Assembly (NCBI GenBank): GCA_963971225.1
Contig: OZ020270.1
Coordinates: forward strand, 18,226,488 to 18,290,487
Reading direction: 5' to 3'
Source: Melieria omissa
Lineage: Eukaryota > Arthropoda > Insecta > Diptera > Ulidiidae
Length of the DNA stretch: 64,000 nucleotides
Shown here: piece by piece, positions 12,968 through 29,141 of the stretch
Layout of the letters: each line of letters begins with the position of its first letter
Numbering within the stretch: the first letter of the stretch is position 1
Made by a program: the position numbers and the translations under genes
Notes under the pieces: model-generated
The model's database searches: none
What the model saw: only the letters and a program-made list of their open reading frames with translations
What the model was told of the DNA's origin: nothing

Positions 12968-13406
12968 GTTATATTATAATCCGGCAACCCTTATTAACTA
13001 CTACTATTTCTAACTATTACTATTAATATTACTACTACAAATACTATAACAATTATAACAACATGTATAACAACTAAGTTTAACCAACTACTAATACTAA
13101 TGTAACTACTGCTTAGAGAAGAAAATGAAAATTGTAAGGAGTTCAGTTCGAAAATAAAGATTGTTGAAACAGCATCGAACCTATTTTATAATTATATATA
13201 TATATATATTAGCATATATTAGCAATTACGGAAAATTACAACCTAGAAGCCACTACATAATACAGAAATCAATCAAAATAACAAAAGAAATTGCATACGA
13301 ATAAGCAAATGAGATGTCCTAGAACAAGGAAGAAGTCCACTCAAATGAATGGAACAATTTTTAGCAAGTAGTACAACATGTTTTAGCAAGTACAACATGT
13401 TTCAGA
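12337..13406 (+). other. A-rich filler (A copy 3)
   Basis: No gene. The second A run is only 27 bases (12927-12953) against 52 in copy 1, which explains the whole 25-base shortening of this unit. Confidence 0.85.
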
Positions 13407-13991
13407 ATGATTACGATGGCTATGACGACGGTACGCGGCCTACACGTGTTCGAGTATAAGTCTCCAATCGTCACCATGAAGGAGGGCAACGCTCGGATTC
13501 TGAATGGGAACTTCAACCTGGTACACGTCATGAACATACAACAATACGAAGAGTTGGTGGGAGAAATAAAAGAAGCTGTCAAGGATGTTGAAGTGACCGA
13601 AAGGAAGACACACTGTTTCTCAGCAACTTTTTTGGCCCCGCCACGTCGGGAAACTACTCGAGAAATCTTAATGGAACCTACATCATCCAGATCCAGAACG
13701 AGTCGGTGCTAATAAAGGACAAGCTCTTTTCAACCCGATCACGTAAGCTATTTGCACCAGCTAAGCCTGAAGAACATCGACAGACTCCAGGATCTGCAGG
13801 TTAAATCAAATGTTTCATTAGCCACCGACATAATTATCGTCACTATAATAATTCTTTGCTCGCTGATAATATGGAAATATCTTACGAGGAATCTCCACAT
13901 CCCTCGCATATACCCCATAATCGAGCACACGGCATCCCCCGCTAAACCACCACGCCTAACATCACTTAATCTGCGGGACGCAGATATTTGA
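13407..13991 (+). pseudogene. env: env remnant (A copy 3)
   Basis: Pieces 13407-13712 and 13752-13991, same breaks as copy 1. Confidence 0.8.
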
Positions 13992-14000
13992 AGGGGGAGG
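13969..14000 (+). promoter_or_regulatory. Pre-PPT hairpin and polypurine tract (A copy 3)
   Basis: Hairpin 13969-13985, purine tract 13990-14000. Confidence 0.85.
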
Positions 14001-14359
14001 AGTTAACACAACCGGTGCACCCGTTACGACACGCATCACGCGGCACTGCAACGTGTGTAGTTTCCCACCAACTCGGAATGCAATCGAAGCACCGTGTAAC
14101 CCGAAACTCCTTGCGTTGCCCAATTCTGCTGACTCCACTTCTACCGGCGGCGGTGCCGCGGCCGAGTCAGCATTTACCAGCAGCAATGCCGAGGTTTAGT
14201 TTAAGCTGTTAATTAGAATAAGTTTAGTTGGTTTTTGGGAGCGGAACTGAATAAACGGTTTAAAAGTAAGATTGGAGTTTTATTTGCTAGCGCGAGGAGC
14301 TCCCCGAGGGAGTTCCTCGCGCTCATTTTTTTGGCGGCCACCTGGCGGCGACCTTAACT
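14001..14359 (+). repeat. A LTR 4 (internal)
   Basis: 359 bp, shared between copies 3 and 4. Confidence 0.93.
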
Positions 14360-14376
14360 GGCGCCCGAGCAGGGAC
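14359..14376 (+). promoter_or_regulatory. Primer binding site (A copy 4)
   Basis: Same tRNA-Lys-type site. Confidence 0.88.
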
Positions 14377-14638
14377 CTGACTGCGATTCCTACGGGACCC
14401 TCCAGTCAGGCTTGTAATTTCAAGTATAACAAACCAATCAATCCTGCGATTCCTACGGGACCCTCCAGGATATAACAATTATGCCGACTGCGACTCCTAC
14501 GGGACCCTCCAGTCAGGTTAAACAATTGAATATGTAAATATATAAAAATTAAGAAACTGATCGACCCTGCGATTCCTACGGGACCCTCCAGGGTATAACC
14601 ACCTGCTGGCTGAGATCCTGTAAATCAGGCCCTCCAGC
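14376..14638 (+). promoter_or_regulatory. Leader stem-loop repeats (A copy 4)
   Basis: Same set as copy 1. Leader 14639-15189 shows nothing else. Confidence 0.82.
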
Positions 14639-15189
14639 TTATGTACGGATCCTTGGTCATGGTTAGACGACAGGTCATTCCGCTTAGCGGAGAATCATTA
14701 CGGCCAGGATACTGTACGGTGGAGTTAGTCGTGCCATTAGTAGGTCGCTGACAAGCATAAACGTCAGCTTCCAAACGGGGCAACCACGACGCTCCCGAAG
14801 CAGTAAATCAGTAACAAAGGAACGTCGCTCGGGTGGACGCCAGGCCAACTAGCTCCAATCTTGTTTTTGCTAAAATTGCGGTGGAAAAAATAAAAAGAAA
14901 ACCTACAACAAAAGAAAAAAAAAAAAAAAAATTTCAAAAATAAAAGTGAAAAAGAACCACGTATAGTTGCCGATACAAATTGCAGAAGAACTTACAAGAT
15001 TTTGAAATAAAAGTGCAAGGTCGAAGGTGAAAAAGATCGAGAACTCAAAATATCTTCTCGAAAAAAAAGCAGTGCAAAAATTTAAGAAAAAAACCTACAT
15101 CAAGAACAAAGGTGCACGGACGAGGTAGAAGGGATCGAAGAAGAAGGCGCAAGGATTGCTGAAATCGACAAGACGTAGACGTAGCAAGG

Positions 15190-15996
15190 ATGGAAGACTT
15201 GAGTAAAGCAGTGACAGAACTGACGGGGGCGGTGAATGCGCTCCTCGAGCAAATTCGCGGGCTCGAGCCCCGGCTAGGCGTAGATACCGCAAAGAAATCG
15301 CGTTATCAAGCAAATACTGTAAGTGTACCTACGGTTGACAAAAATAAAAACCGCTCTTCCCATTCCCAGATGCGCAAAATAGTCCAACCAACGTTTGCAA
15401 CGAAAACATTTAGTTATAAGCGAGGTGATAACAAAATACTGGGACTGATAGGCGTTGAGTATGTAATCAAAATGCTTAAAGGCTCTGGTGACTTAAATGC
15501 GAGGTTTGAGTGTGGGTTATGCGAACTTATGTCGGATGGGTCTGGTATGCAAGATCACTTGATGGGCTACAATCACCGTCTGAAATTTTGCGAAAACCAC
15601 TTTCCGACTGCCATACGGCAATGCCGACAATATATCGGAAAAATTCCTGAAGAGGATGCTCAGAGAGTTATGTTACAAATTTTGAAAAAATTGGCTGTCG
15701 CTATAGAGAAACATCATGGCCGAGATTTGCCGTATGAATGCATGGAGCATGATTTTAATATCAATCGTTACGAGATTCTTTCAAAAATATTTTCAGTTCG
15801 TCATGCCTCTGAACTATATGGCCCTACTTTTACTCATATAGTAAATTCAAGAGACGTTGAGCAGTTAGTCGCAACAAGGCATAACCTTGTTCCCCCGAAA
15901 TCTTCGAATAAGGCAGGTGACAGGGTTTACGTGAGAGATAAACAGAAAAAAGAAAATAAGCAAAAATATATATTTCCTCTCAGGCGCAATAAATAA
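15190..15996 (+). CDS. Chimeric zinc-finger ORF (A copy 4)
   Basis: 268 residues, identical in translation to copy 1. Confidence 0.75.
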   Translation: MEDLSKAVTELTGAVNALLEQIRGLEPRLGVDTAKKSRYQANTVSVPTVDKNKNRSSHSQMRKIVQPTFATKTFSYKRGDNKILGLIGVEYVIKMLKGSGDLNARFECGLCELMSDGSGMQDHLMGYNHRLKFCENHFPTAIRQCRQYIGKIPEEDAQRVMLQILKKLAVAIEKHHGRDLPYECMEHDFNINRYEILSKIFSVRHASELYGPTFTHIVNSRDVEQLVATRHNLVPPKSSNKAGDRVYVRDKQKKENKQKYIFPLRRNK

Positions 15997-16085
15997 AAAA
16001 GAAAATAAGCAAAAATATATCTTTCATCTCAGGCGCAATAAATAAAAAAGAAAATAAGCAAAAATACATATTTCCTCTCAGGCGC
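15946..16085 (+). repeat. Three 49-bp tandem repeats (A copy 4)
   Basis: Same as copy 1. Confidence 0.87.
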
Positions 16086-16099
16086 CCTGTGAACCCTAG

Positions 16100-16222
16100 G
16101 AATTCTTTAGTAATATGGACGATATCCACAAGAGCCACATTAAAAACATAGACCAAACAACCAAAAATCCCAAAGGTAACAGAAGTAGTCAGGGCAACAG
16201 GGGGGGTTCACAGGAAAAATAA
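16100..16222 (+). pseudogene. Integrase C-terminal tail remnant (A copy 4)
   Basis: Same fragment as copy 1. Confidence 0.73.
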
Positions 16223-16238
16223 AAAGAAAAAAAAAGAG

Positions 16239-16288
<50 letters not shown>

Positions 16289-16813
16289 CAAAAAACACAA
16301 ATAAAAAACACGAAGAGAGGAAAGAACACAAAAGAGAAATAAAAAAACACAAATAAAAAACACGAAGAGAGGAAAAAAACACCAAACATAAAAAGCAAAA
16401 AACACAAGGAAAAAACACGAAGAGAGGAAAAAAACACCAAACATAAAAAGCAAAAAACACAAGGAAAAGACACAAAGAAAACAAGAGAAACGAATTGGCC
16501 CGAAGAAGCAACAGAGAAAAGAAAAAACACACTATTCAAAAAAAAAAAAAGAGGAAAAAATACATAAAGCCCAAATTAACAAAAACGGAAAAACACTTTT
16601 TACCAATAAAAATAAAGGATAAATGTAATATAATATATATAATACAATACATCTACTAGGAGAAAAATTTTGATTGATTTCAAAATTAGCCTTAAGAATC
16701 CTTACGTAAACAATTGTCAATTTACCCTTAAGAGTATGATAATAACAAACAGAATTAATGGTAATGGTCTAGTAGTAGTAACAGTAATAGAAATTCAACT
16801 CTGTAATCAATAA

Positions 16814-16875
<62 letters not shown>

Positions 16876-17314
16876 GTTATATTATAATCCGGCAACCCTT
16901 ATTAACTACTACTATTTCTAACTATTACTATTAATATTACTACTACAAATACTATAACAATTATAACAACATGTATAACAACTAAGTTTAACCAACTACT
17001 AATACTAATGTAACTACTGCTTAGAGAAGAAAATGAAAATTGTAAGGAGTTCAGTTCGAAAATAAAGATTGTTGAAACAGCATCGAACCTATTTTATAAT
17101 TATATATATATATATATTAGCATATATTAGCAATTACGGAAAATTACAACCTAGAAGCCACTACATAATACAGAAATCAATCAAAATAACAAAAGAAATT
17201 GCATACGAATAAGCAAATGAGATGTCCTAGAACAAGGAAGAAGTCCACTCAAATGAATGGAACAATTTTTAGCAAGTAGTACAACATGTTTTAGCAAGTA
17301 CAACATGTTTCAGA
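16223..17314 (+). other. A-rich filler (A copy 4)
   Basis: No gene. A runs are 47 and 46 bases, and the short run near 16538 has one extra A. Together these give the 3-base difference from copy 1. Confidence 0.85.
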
Positions 17315-17899
17315 ATGATTACGATGGCTATGACGACGGTACGCGGCCTACACGTGTTCGAGTATAAGTCTCCAATCGTCACCATGAAGGAGGGCAACGC
17401 TCGGATTCTGAATGGGAACTTCAACCTGGTACACGTCATGAACATACAACAATACGAAGAGTTGGTGGGAGAAATAAAAGAAGCTGTCAAGGATGTTGAA
17501 GTGACCGAAAGGAAGACACACTGTTTCTCAGCAACTTTTTTGGCCCCGCCACGTCGGGAAACTACTCGAGAAATCTTAATGGAACCTACATCATCCAGAT
17601 CCAGAACGAGTCGGTGCTAATAAAGGACAAGCTCTTTTCAACCCGATCACGTAAGCTATTTGCACCAGCTAAGCCTGAAGAACATCGACAGACTCCAGGA
17701 TCTGCAGGTTAAATCAAATGTTTCATTAGCCACCGACATAATTATCGTCACTATAATAATTCTTTGCTCGCTGATAATATGGAAATATCTTACGAGGAAT
17801 CTCCACATCCCTCGCATATACCCCATAATCGAGCACACGGCATCCCCCGCTAAACCACCACGCCTAACATCACTTAATCTGCGGGACGCAGATATTTGA
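17315..17899 (+). pseudogene. env: env remnant (A copy 4)
   Basis: Pieces 17315-17620 and 17660-17899, same breaks as copy 1. Confidence 0.8.
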
Positions 17900-17908
17900 A
17901 GGGGGAGG
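17877..17908 (+). promoter_or_regulatory. Pre-PPT hairpin and polypurine tract (A copy 4)
   Basis: Hairpin 17877-17893, purine tract 17898-17908. Confidence 0.85.
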
Positions 17909-20647
<2,739 letters not shown>

Positions 20648-20656
20648 GAATGAACT

Positions 20657-22750
20657 ATGAATGGGAAATACGAGTTCCTGCGACTACCCTTCGGCCTGAG
20701 AAACGCGCCCGCGATATTTCAAAGAATGATTGATGACGTGCTTAAGGAATTTATTGGCAAAATTTGTTACGTATACATTGATGACATCATTGTATACGGC
20801 GCAGACGAGGACGATCATATCAAAAATATAGAAGCAATCTTCTCTAGACTCAGCGAAGCTAATCTGAAGGTGAATCTCGACAAGACCCATTTTATGAGGG
20901 ATGAGGTTGAGTTCCTTGGCTATGTTGTTACTGCCAACGGCATCAGAGCTGACGAAAAAAAGGTAGCCGCGATTCAAAACATTCCTCCGCCGGAAAATCT
21001 TAAAGAGTTGAAGAGCTTCCTTGGGATGACTTCTTATTATAGGAAGTTCATCCGCGATTACGCGAAGATAGCTAAACCCTTAACGAACCTAGCTAGGGGT
21101 GAAAATGCACAGGTTAAAGCAAATGCTTCCAAACGCATTCCAATCACACTCGACGCGGAGGCTCTGGGAGCTTTCAATGAGTTAAAAAGGTCGTTAGTTT
21201 CATCTGACCTATTAGCATTTCCAGACTTTGAGAAACCATTTAACATAACAACCGATGCGTCCGATTACGCAATAGGAGCGGTTCTGTCCCAGGGGGAAAA
21301 TGGGAATGACAAACCCATCTCGTATATATCACGATCGCTAAACAAAACCGAAGAAAACTACGCGACCAACGAAAAGGAGATGCTTGCGATTGTGTGGGCC
21401 CTGGACAACCTGCGATCCTACCTCTACGGTGCGAAGAAAATCCGTATCTACACGGACCACCAACCTCTGACTTTCGCACTAGGAAACAGGAATCACAACG
21501 CTAAATTGGAAAGGTGGAAGGCGAGGATTGAAGAGTACAACCACGAATTAATTTACACTCCAGGTAAATCGAATGTAGTGGCCGACGCTCTTTCTCGACT
21601 CAAAACAAATTTATACCTTCTCACGAACTCCGAAACCGATACTGCCAGTGAGGGTAATCCTGAAACCGATACTGCCAGTGAGGGTAATCCTGAAACCGAC
21701 ACCGCTAGCGAGGGCAACACCGAAACTATAACGGCAAGCGAAGCCAACACTACAGGCGCGACCGCCCACAGCGCCGATCGTGACGCAACCGACTTAATTC
21801 CCCACGTGGAAGTTCCACTGAACGTCTTTAGGAACCAAATTGTGTTTAGGTCGGGCAGGGAACTGCATTGCTTAGAGAACCCACATCCAGGCTACACTCG
21901 TCACTATGTAACCATAACCGAAATAAATGAAGAAAACCTAGTTGACATACTAAAAAGATTACTTAATCCAGGAGTGATCAATGGCATAAAAATGCCCGAA
22001 TCCCGGCTACAACTCTTACAGGACGTTTTTTCGCGACATTTTTCGAAATACAAGATAAGAATCACACAAAGGTTGGTGGAAGATGTAGCGAATGAAGAAA
22101 GGAAGTGCCGAGTGATAGAAGAAGCACACCGCAGAGCACATAGAGGCCCTCGCGAAAATACACAACAAATTTTAGAAAAGTACTATTTCCCGCGTATGAC
22201 GTATACGTCCGGATGTCAGACTTGCAAATTACAAAAATACGACCGTCATCCGCCTAAACCTAAATACCAAGCCACCCCAACACCATCATACCCTTGCGAA
22301 ATCCTTCACATAGACATTTTTGAAATAGAAAGGGAAAAGTTTCTGAGCTGCGTGGACAAATTTTCCAAATTTGCTAAGCTTTTCCATATTAGAAATAGAT
22401 CAAGTGTACACCTACGTGAGAAATTGGCCAAGGTCATACACTTTTTCACTGCCCCAAAAATTATAGTAACAGACAACGAGCGAGGCTTTCTAAGCCCAAC
22501 CGTGTCAAACTTTATCACGTCGCTCGGTATTGAGCTATACAAAACACCAGTCCAAAAAAGCGAGGTTAACGGCCAAGTCGAGAGATTACACTCGACGTTG
22601 TTGGAAATGTACCGATGTCTGAGAACTGAGCTTCAACAGTACAGGGTAAAAGAATTACTGTATATAGCAGTAGACCGCTATAACAACTCTGTGCACTCCA
22701 TTACTAAAAAAAACCGAGTGACATATTTTTTAACAGAACATCTAGAATAA
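20657..22750 (+). pseudogene. pol: Truncated pol (RT, RNase H, integrase), B copy 1
   Basis: This encodes the back half of RT with the YIDD active site (residues 40-43), the connection, RNase H (D200, E241, D267, D310) and a linker with four 30-bp repeats (ETDTASEGNP, residues about 326-365). It ends with integrase zinc-binding H-H-C-C and the DD35E core (HIDIF, VTDNERG, VNGQVERLH). The ATG follows an in-frame stop and is only an internal Met of the full protein; gag, protease and RT fingers are gone. Specific to this copy: a 15-base deletion near 22200 removes five residues between the histidines and cysteines of the zinc motif, and Lys-to-Glu occurs near 21509. Frame is lost at an 8-A run near the 3' end. 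Motifs and order place it in the gypsy/errantivirus group. Confidence 0.9.
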
Positions 22751-22761
22751 ATTATCAGAAT

Positions 22762-23031
22762 TTGACAAACTTCAGGGACACAGTCTATGACAATATTAAG
22801 GCCCAAATAGAAAATAACCAGGAAATTAGGAACCTAAGATCAAATAGGAACAGGCAGGAACCAAAGAAATTTGATATAGGTGGGAAAGTGTTCGTTGCTG
22901 ACAAGCAAATCAAAGGAAAACACAAAAAACGCTATAAACAAGAGGTTGTAGCCCGCGACAACAAAGTAACAGTAATTACCAGATCAGGCAAAAGGATCCA
23001 TAAAAGCCACATCAAGAACACTAGACACTAA
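22762..23031 (+). pseudogene. pol: Integrase C-terminal tail, out of frame (B copy 1)
   Basis: 89 codons with GGKVFVADKQ, a lysine-rich stretch and a RIHKSHIKN end, typical of the gypsy-group integrase tail. It lies in a different frame from the upstream core, the frame changing at the A run near 22706-22713. It is the counterpart of the tail remnants in element A. Confidence 0.8.
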
Positions 23032-23405
23032 GGATTCAGAAGAATTTTTAAAGAGGAAATTATAAACAGCAAAAAAGAGCATAAATAAGATTTTATGAAT
23101 AAGATTTTATGAAAAAAAAGCAATAAATAAAAAAAGGAAAACCAATGCGGAATATATACAGGAAATTTAAATAGAATGGTGATGGGAGTAAGAAATAAAA
23201 AAAATAAAAAAAAAAAAAAAAAATTTTCAACAAAAAATAAAACAAAACAAATAAAAAAGAATAGAGAATTACAAAAACTTTTAAGAAAAATGGCACAAAA
23301 AATATGTATATGTAAAACATACGGCACCCTTTAAATTGTATGAATAAATATAATTACAGGCACACATATACACAAGAAAATTTAAGACATATAAAATAGG
23401 TAAAA

Positions 23406-24932
23406 ATGCACCTTAGGTCGACATTCCACTTCATCATCACGGTAGTAATAATCTCCGGGACAATTGCACTTAACATCTTTAAGTACGACTCCCCTCTGGT
23501 GGTCATCCAACACAGCGACGGATGGATAGTGAATGGGCACTTCAAGCTGGTGCATGCTCTTGACATCGGCTTCTTCGATGCAGCTTTAAGGAAGCTCGAA
23601 ATAGCCAAGTCAACCATGAGGGACGATTTATCGAAATCTCTGGTCGATTACTACCTCAAGCAGACGAGGCTACGCCTTAATGAATTACTGAGTGACGGCA
23701 ACAGGATGAAACGCTCCATAACCTGGATCGGAGCGGCATGGAAGTGGGTCGCAGGCTCACCAGACGCTACTGACTGGGATGAAATCCTCCAAAAGCAAAA
23801 TGAGATGGTATCAAACAACAACAACCAATACCTGATCAACAAAAAAATCTTCAACGTAACAGAGGAGGCAATCAGGAAGGTCAATGATGTCATGGCCCAC
23901 ATAAACACTATCGGCAAGGACATTAACTCAGAAAGATCCGACACGTTAATGTCGCACAAGGTCCTGGTGCTCAAAGAACAGATATCCGAAATCATCAGGG
24001 CTTCAAAAATGGCCAAGGCAGGTATTGTCAACACCAACCTCTTAGATCAAGCAGAAATAGATCGAGTAATCTGTGAAGAAGACGGACTACCTTACCGAAA
24101 TCTAGTAGAGGCGCTTCAGTACGCGAAACCCTCTATCTACTCGAACGGAACTCTGCTCCTCTACGTGCTCGCCGTACCGAAAGTGAAGAAAACCCGTTAT
24201 AGTCTAATGTTGGTCAGAGCCTCAACGGCGAAGGGGAAACGAGTAGATCTGCAGTACAAAAAAATGCTGATGAGCAACGACGAAACCTATGGTCTCACCG
24301 GCGATTGCTACTCATCGAACAACTCCACGATTTGTGAGGCGAGTTCCCTGGTAAAGTTGCCTGAAAACGAATGCATACCAAGACTGCTGAAAGGCGGCAA
24401 TGCGAAGTGCCGTTTCGAACCAGACAACCAAGTGACCGTGGAGCTAGTTGACTACGATACGATATTCATTTCCAACTTCGAAGGGATCATTCGAAGCGAC
24501 AACCAGCTACGAAAACTAAACGGGACCTTCCTTGTGCAACTGAATAACGAGACAGTGTGGATTGGAAACCAAACGTTCTCCAGCAAAACGACTAGGACGT
24601 TGCAAGCAGTACCACCCGTTCTAACAAACGTTACAGAGATAGGTTTGAAACTGAATATGAAATATATCCACGAGTTAGGGCTGGCAAACATAAGCCGCCT
24701 CCGCAAGCTTGGCCGAACCCTCCATACCTCGACGACCATAGATGCCATCCTGATCCTTGCCCTAGCAGCCATTTGCTACATCATATGGAGAAAGGTGACA
24801 ATTCGCGTCAGAATCCCCGAAGTGCACAAGCCTACCACCCTAGAACATGGCTCCATTCAGCCTCACACGATCTGCGGGACGCAGATTTTTGAAGGGGGAA
24901 GAGTTAACGCACCATACAGCGGTGCGAACTGA
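23406..24932 (+). CDS. env: Envelope (Env) protein, full length, B copy 1
   Basis: 508 residues. There is an N-terminal hydrophobic signal (about 1-21), a furin-type site RMKR at 100-103 followed by a conserved Trp/Gly-rich stretch (SITWIGAAWKW), and several N-x-S/T sites. Ectodomain cysteines lie near 222, 301, 310, 323 and 335. One membrane span (about 445-461) and a cytoplasmic tail of about 47 residues follow. This matches the insect errantivirus Env class related to baculovirus F-type fusion proteins, in the endoplasmic reticulum and plasma membrane. The reading frame runs 31 bases into the LTR. It is intact although gag and half of pol are missing. Whether it is expressed is unknown; no promoter of its own is evident. 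Confidence 0.87.
   Translation: MHLRSTFHFIITVVIISGTIALNIFKYDSPLVVIQHSDGWIVNGHFKLVHALDIGFFDAALRKLEIAKSTMRDDLSKSLVDYYLKQTRLRLNELLSDGNRMKRSITWIGAAWKWVAGSPDATDWDEILQKQNEMVSNNNNQYLINKKIFNVTEEAIRKVNDVMAHINTIGKDINSERSDTLMSHKVLVLKEQISEIIRASKMAKAGIVNTNLLDQAEIDRVICEEDGLPYRNLVEALQYAKPSIYSNGTLLLYVLAVPKVKKTRYSLMLVRASTAKGKRVDLQYKKMLMSNDETYGLTGDCYSSNNSTICEASSLVKLPENECIPRLLKGGNAKCRFEPDNQVTVELVDYDTIFISNFEGIIRSDNQLRKLNGTFLVQLNNETVWIGNQTFSSKTTRTLQAVPPVLTNVTEIGLKLNMKYIHELGLANISRLRKLGRTLHTSTTIDAILILALAAICYIIWRKVTIRVRIPEVHKPTTLEHGSIQPHTICGTQIFEGGRVNAPYSGAN
24870..24901 (+). promoter_or_regulatory. Pre-PPT hairpin and polypurine tract (B copy 1)
   Basis: Hairpin ATCTGCG-GGA-CGCAGAT (24870-24886) then purine tract GAAGGGGGAAG (24891-24901) adjoining the LTR. 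The hairpin is identical to that of element A, although here it also encodes part of the Env tail. Confidence 0.85.
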
Positions 24933-25307
24933 CGACGTCAGCAATCTTCCACGCCAATTCCAGCACGTTGCATATCAACGTGATCGGCGACCCTACAACG
25001 CATAACGTTGCACTGAATGGCTCGGTAACGCGATCCTCCTCCAAAAACCGTGGGATCGCTGCCCGTCGCATATGCGTTGCCTGCAGGCTGAAATGCTGAC
25101 ATAGCACACGTGCCTTAGTTAAGCAGAGTAGATAGTAAGCTTCATTAAGAATAAAGAATAAAGTTCTTGTCACTTTTGAGCGGACCTCGGACGAGGAAGG
25201 TAAACTTTGGTGTTTTAATTAATCCAATTCTCTTTGCAGCAGAGCCAAGGGCCAGTGGTTGGCCCCATCTCTAATTTTTTGGAGCTCGCGGGGCGAGCTC
25301 CTTAACT
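24902..25307 (+). repeat. B LTR, copy 1
   Basis: 406 bp with termini AGTTAA/TTAACT. Two overlapping poly(A) signals lie at 25150-25155 and 25157-25162. A perfect 9-bp hairpin GGAGCTCGC-GGG-GCGAGCTCC (25281-25301) lies six bases from the end. Apart from the termini and hairpin it has little resemblance to the A LTR. Confidence 0.9.
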
Positions 25308-26931
<1,624 letters not shown>

Positions 26932-26940
26932 GAATGAACT

Positions 26941-29130
26941 ATGAATGGGAAATACGAGTTCCTGCGACTACCCTTCGGCCTGAGAAACGCGCCCGCGATA
27001 TTTCAAAGAATGATTGATGACGTGCTTAAGGAATTTATTGGCAAAATTTGTTACGTATACATTGATGACATCATTGTATACGGCGCAGACGAGGACGATC
27101 ATATCAAAAATATAGAAGCAATCTTCTCTAGACTCAGCGAAGCTAATCTGAAGGTGAATCTCGACAAGACCCATTTTATGAGGGATGAGGTTGAAGAAGC
27201 AATCTTCTCTAGACTCAGCGAAGCTAATCTGAAGGTGAATCTCGACAAGACCCATTTTATGAGGGATGAGGTTGAGTTCCTTGGCTATGTTGTTACTGCC
27301 AACGGCATCAGAGCTGACGAAAAAAAGGTAGCCGCGATTCAAAACATTCCTCCGCCGGAAAATCTTAAAGAGTTGAAGAGCTTCCTTGGGATGACTTCTT
27401 ATTATAGGAAGTTCATCCGCGATTACGCGAAGATAGCTAAACCCTTAACGAACCTAGCTAGGGGTGAAAATGCACAGGTTAAAGCAAATGCTTCCAAACG
27501 CATTCCAATCACACTCGACGCGGAGGCTCTGGGAGCTTTCAATGAGTTAAAAAGGTCGTTAGTTTCATCTGACCTATTAGCATTTCCAGACTTTGAGAAA
27601 CCATTTAACATAACAACCGATGCGTCCGATTACGCAATAGGAGCGGTTCTGTCCCAGGGGGAAAATGGGAATGACAAACCCATCTCGTATATATCACGAT
27701 CGCTAAACAAAACCGAAGAAAACTACGCGACCAACGAAAAGGAGATGCTTGCGATTGTGTGGGCCCTGGACAACCTGCGATCCTACCTCTACGGTGCGAA
27801 GAAAATCCGTATCTACACGGACCACCAACCTCTGACTTTCGCACTAGGAAACAGGAATCACAACGCTAAATTGAAAAGGTGGAAGGCGAGGATTGAAGAG
27901 TACAACCACGAATTAATTTACACTCCAGGTAAATCGAATGTAGTGGCCGACGCTCTTTCTCGACTCAAAACAAATTTATACCTTCTCACGAACTCCGAAA
28001 CCGATACTGCCAGTGAGGGTAATCCTGAAACCGATACTGCCAGTGAGGGTAATCCTGAAACCGACACCGCTAGCGAGGGCAACACCGAAACTATAACGGC
28101 AAGCGAAGCCAACACTACAGGCGCGACCGCCCACAGCGCCGATCGTGACGCAACCGACTTAATTCCCCACGTGGAAGTTCCACTGAACGTCTTTAGGAAC
28201 CAAATTGTGTTTAGGTCGGGCAGGGAACTGCATTGCTTAGAGAACCCACATCCAGGCTACACTCGTCACTATGTAACCATAACCGAAATAAATGAAGAAA
28301 ACCTAGTTGACATACTAAAAAGATTACTTAATCCAGGAGTGATCAATGGCATAAAAATGCCCGAATCCCGGCTACAACTCTTACAGGACGTTTTTTCGCG
28401 ACATTTTTCGAAATACAAGATAAGAATCACACAAAGGTTGGTGGAAGATGTAGCGAATGAAGAAAGGAAGTGCCGAGTGATAGAAGAAGCACACCGCAGA
28501 GCACATAGAGGCCCTCGCGAAAATACACAACAAATTTTAGAAAAGTACTATTTCCCGCGTATGACTAGTCTGGTTAAACAGTATACGTCCGGATGTCAGA
28601 CTTGCAAATTACAAAAATACGACCGTCATCCGCCTAAACCTAAATACCAAGCCACCCCAACACCATCATACCCTTGCGAAATCCTTCACATAGACATTTT
28701 TGAAATAGAAAGGGAAAAGTTTCTGAGCTGCGTGGACAAATTTTCCAAATTTGCTAAGCTTTTCCATATTAGAAATAGATCAAGTGTACACCTACGTGAG
28801 AAATTGGCCAAGGTCATACACTTTTTCACTGCCCCAAAAATTATAGTAACAGACAACGAGCGAGGCTTTCTAAGCCCAACCGTGTCAAACTTTATCACGT
28901 CGCTCGGTATTGAGCTATACAAAACACCAGTCCAAAAAAGCGAGGTTAACGGCCAAGTCGAGAGATTACACTCGACGTTGTTGGAAATGTACCGATGTCT
29001 GAGAACTGAGCTTCAACAGTACAGGGTAAAAGAATTACTGTATATAGCAGTAGACCGCTATAACAACTCTGTGCACTCCATTACTAAAAAAAACCGAGTG
29101 ACATATTTTTTAACAGAACATCTAGAATAA
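26941..29130 (+). pseudogene. pol: Truncated pol with duplicated RT segment, B copy 2
   Basis: 729 residues. A 27-residue stretch beginning EAIFSRLSEANL, just after the YIDD region, is present twice in tandem (second copy from about 27195), which would disrupt the RT palm/thumb. RNase H and the integrase core are otherwise as in copy 3, with the five zinc-motif residues missing from copy 1 retained. Frame ends at the same 8-A run. Confidence 0.9.
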
Positions 29131-29141
29131 ATTATCAGAAT

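Larger units (their letters stand above)
20648..25307 (+). mobile_element. Element B copy 1: 5'-truncated errantivirus-like element with one LTR
   Basis: Content in order: pol from mid RT, out-of-frame integrase tail, A-rich linker, env, polypurine tract, 406-bp LTR. Missing: 5' LTR, primer site, gag, protease and the RT N terminus. The linker 23032-23405 holds no gene; it is A-rich with a run at about 23208-23222 and a plausible splice acceptor AATTACAG near 23360, suiting env expression from a spliced RNA. The right LTR end abuts (TTA)n. Confidence 0.9.

Noticed and set aside
24904..25173. 89-codon antisense frame in the B LTR
   Set aside because: It overlaps env end and poly(A) signals on the opposite strand, with no domain.
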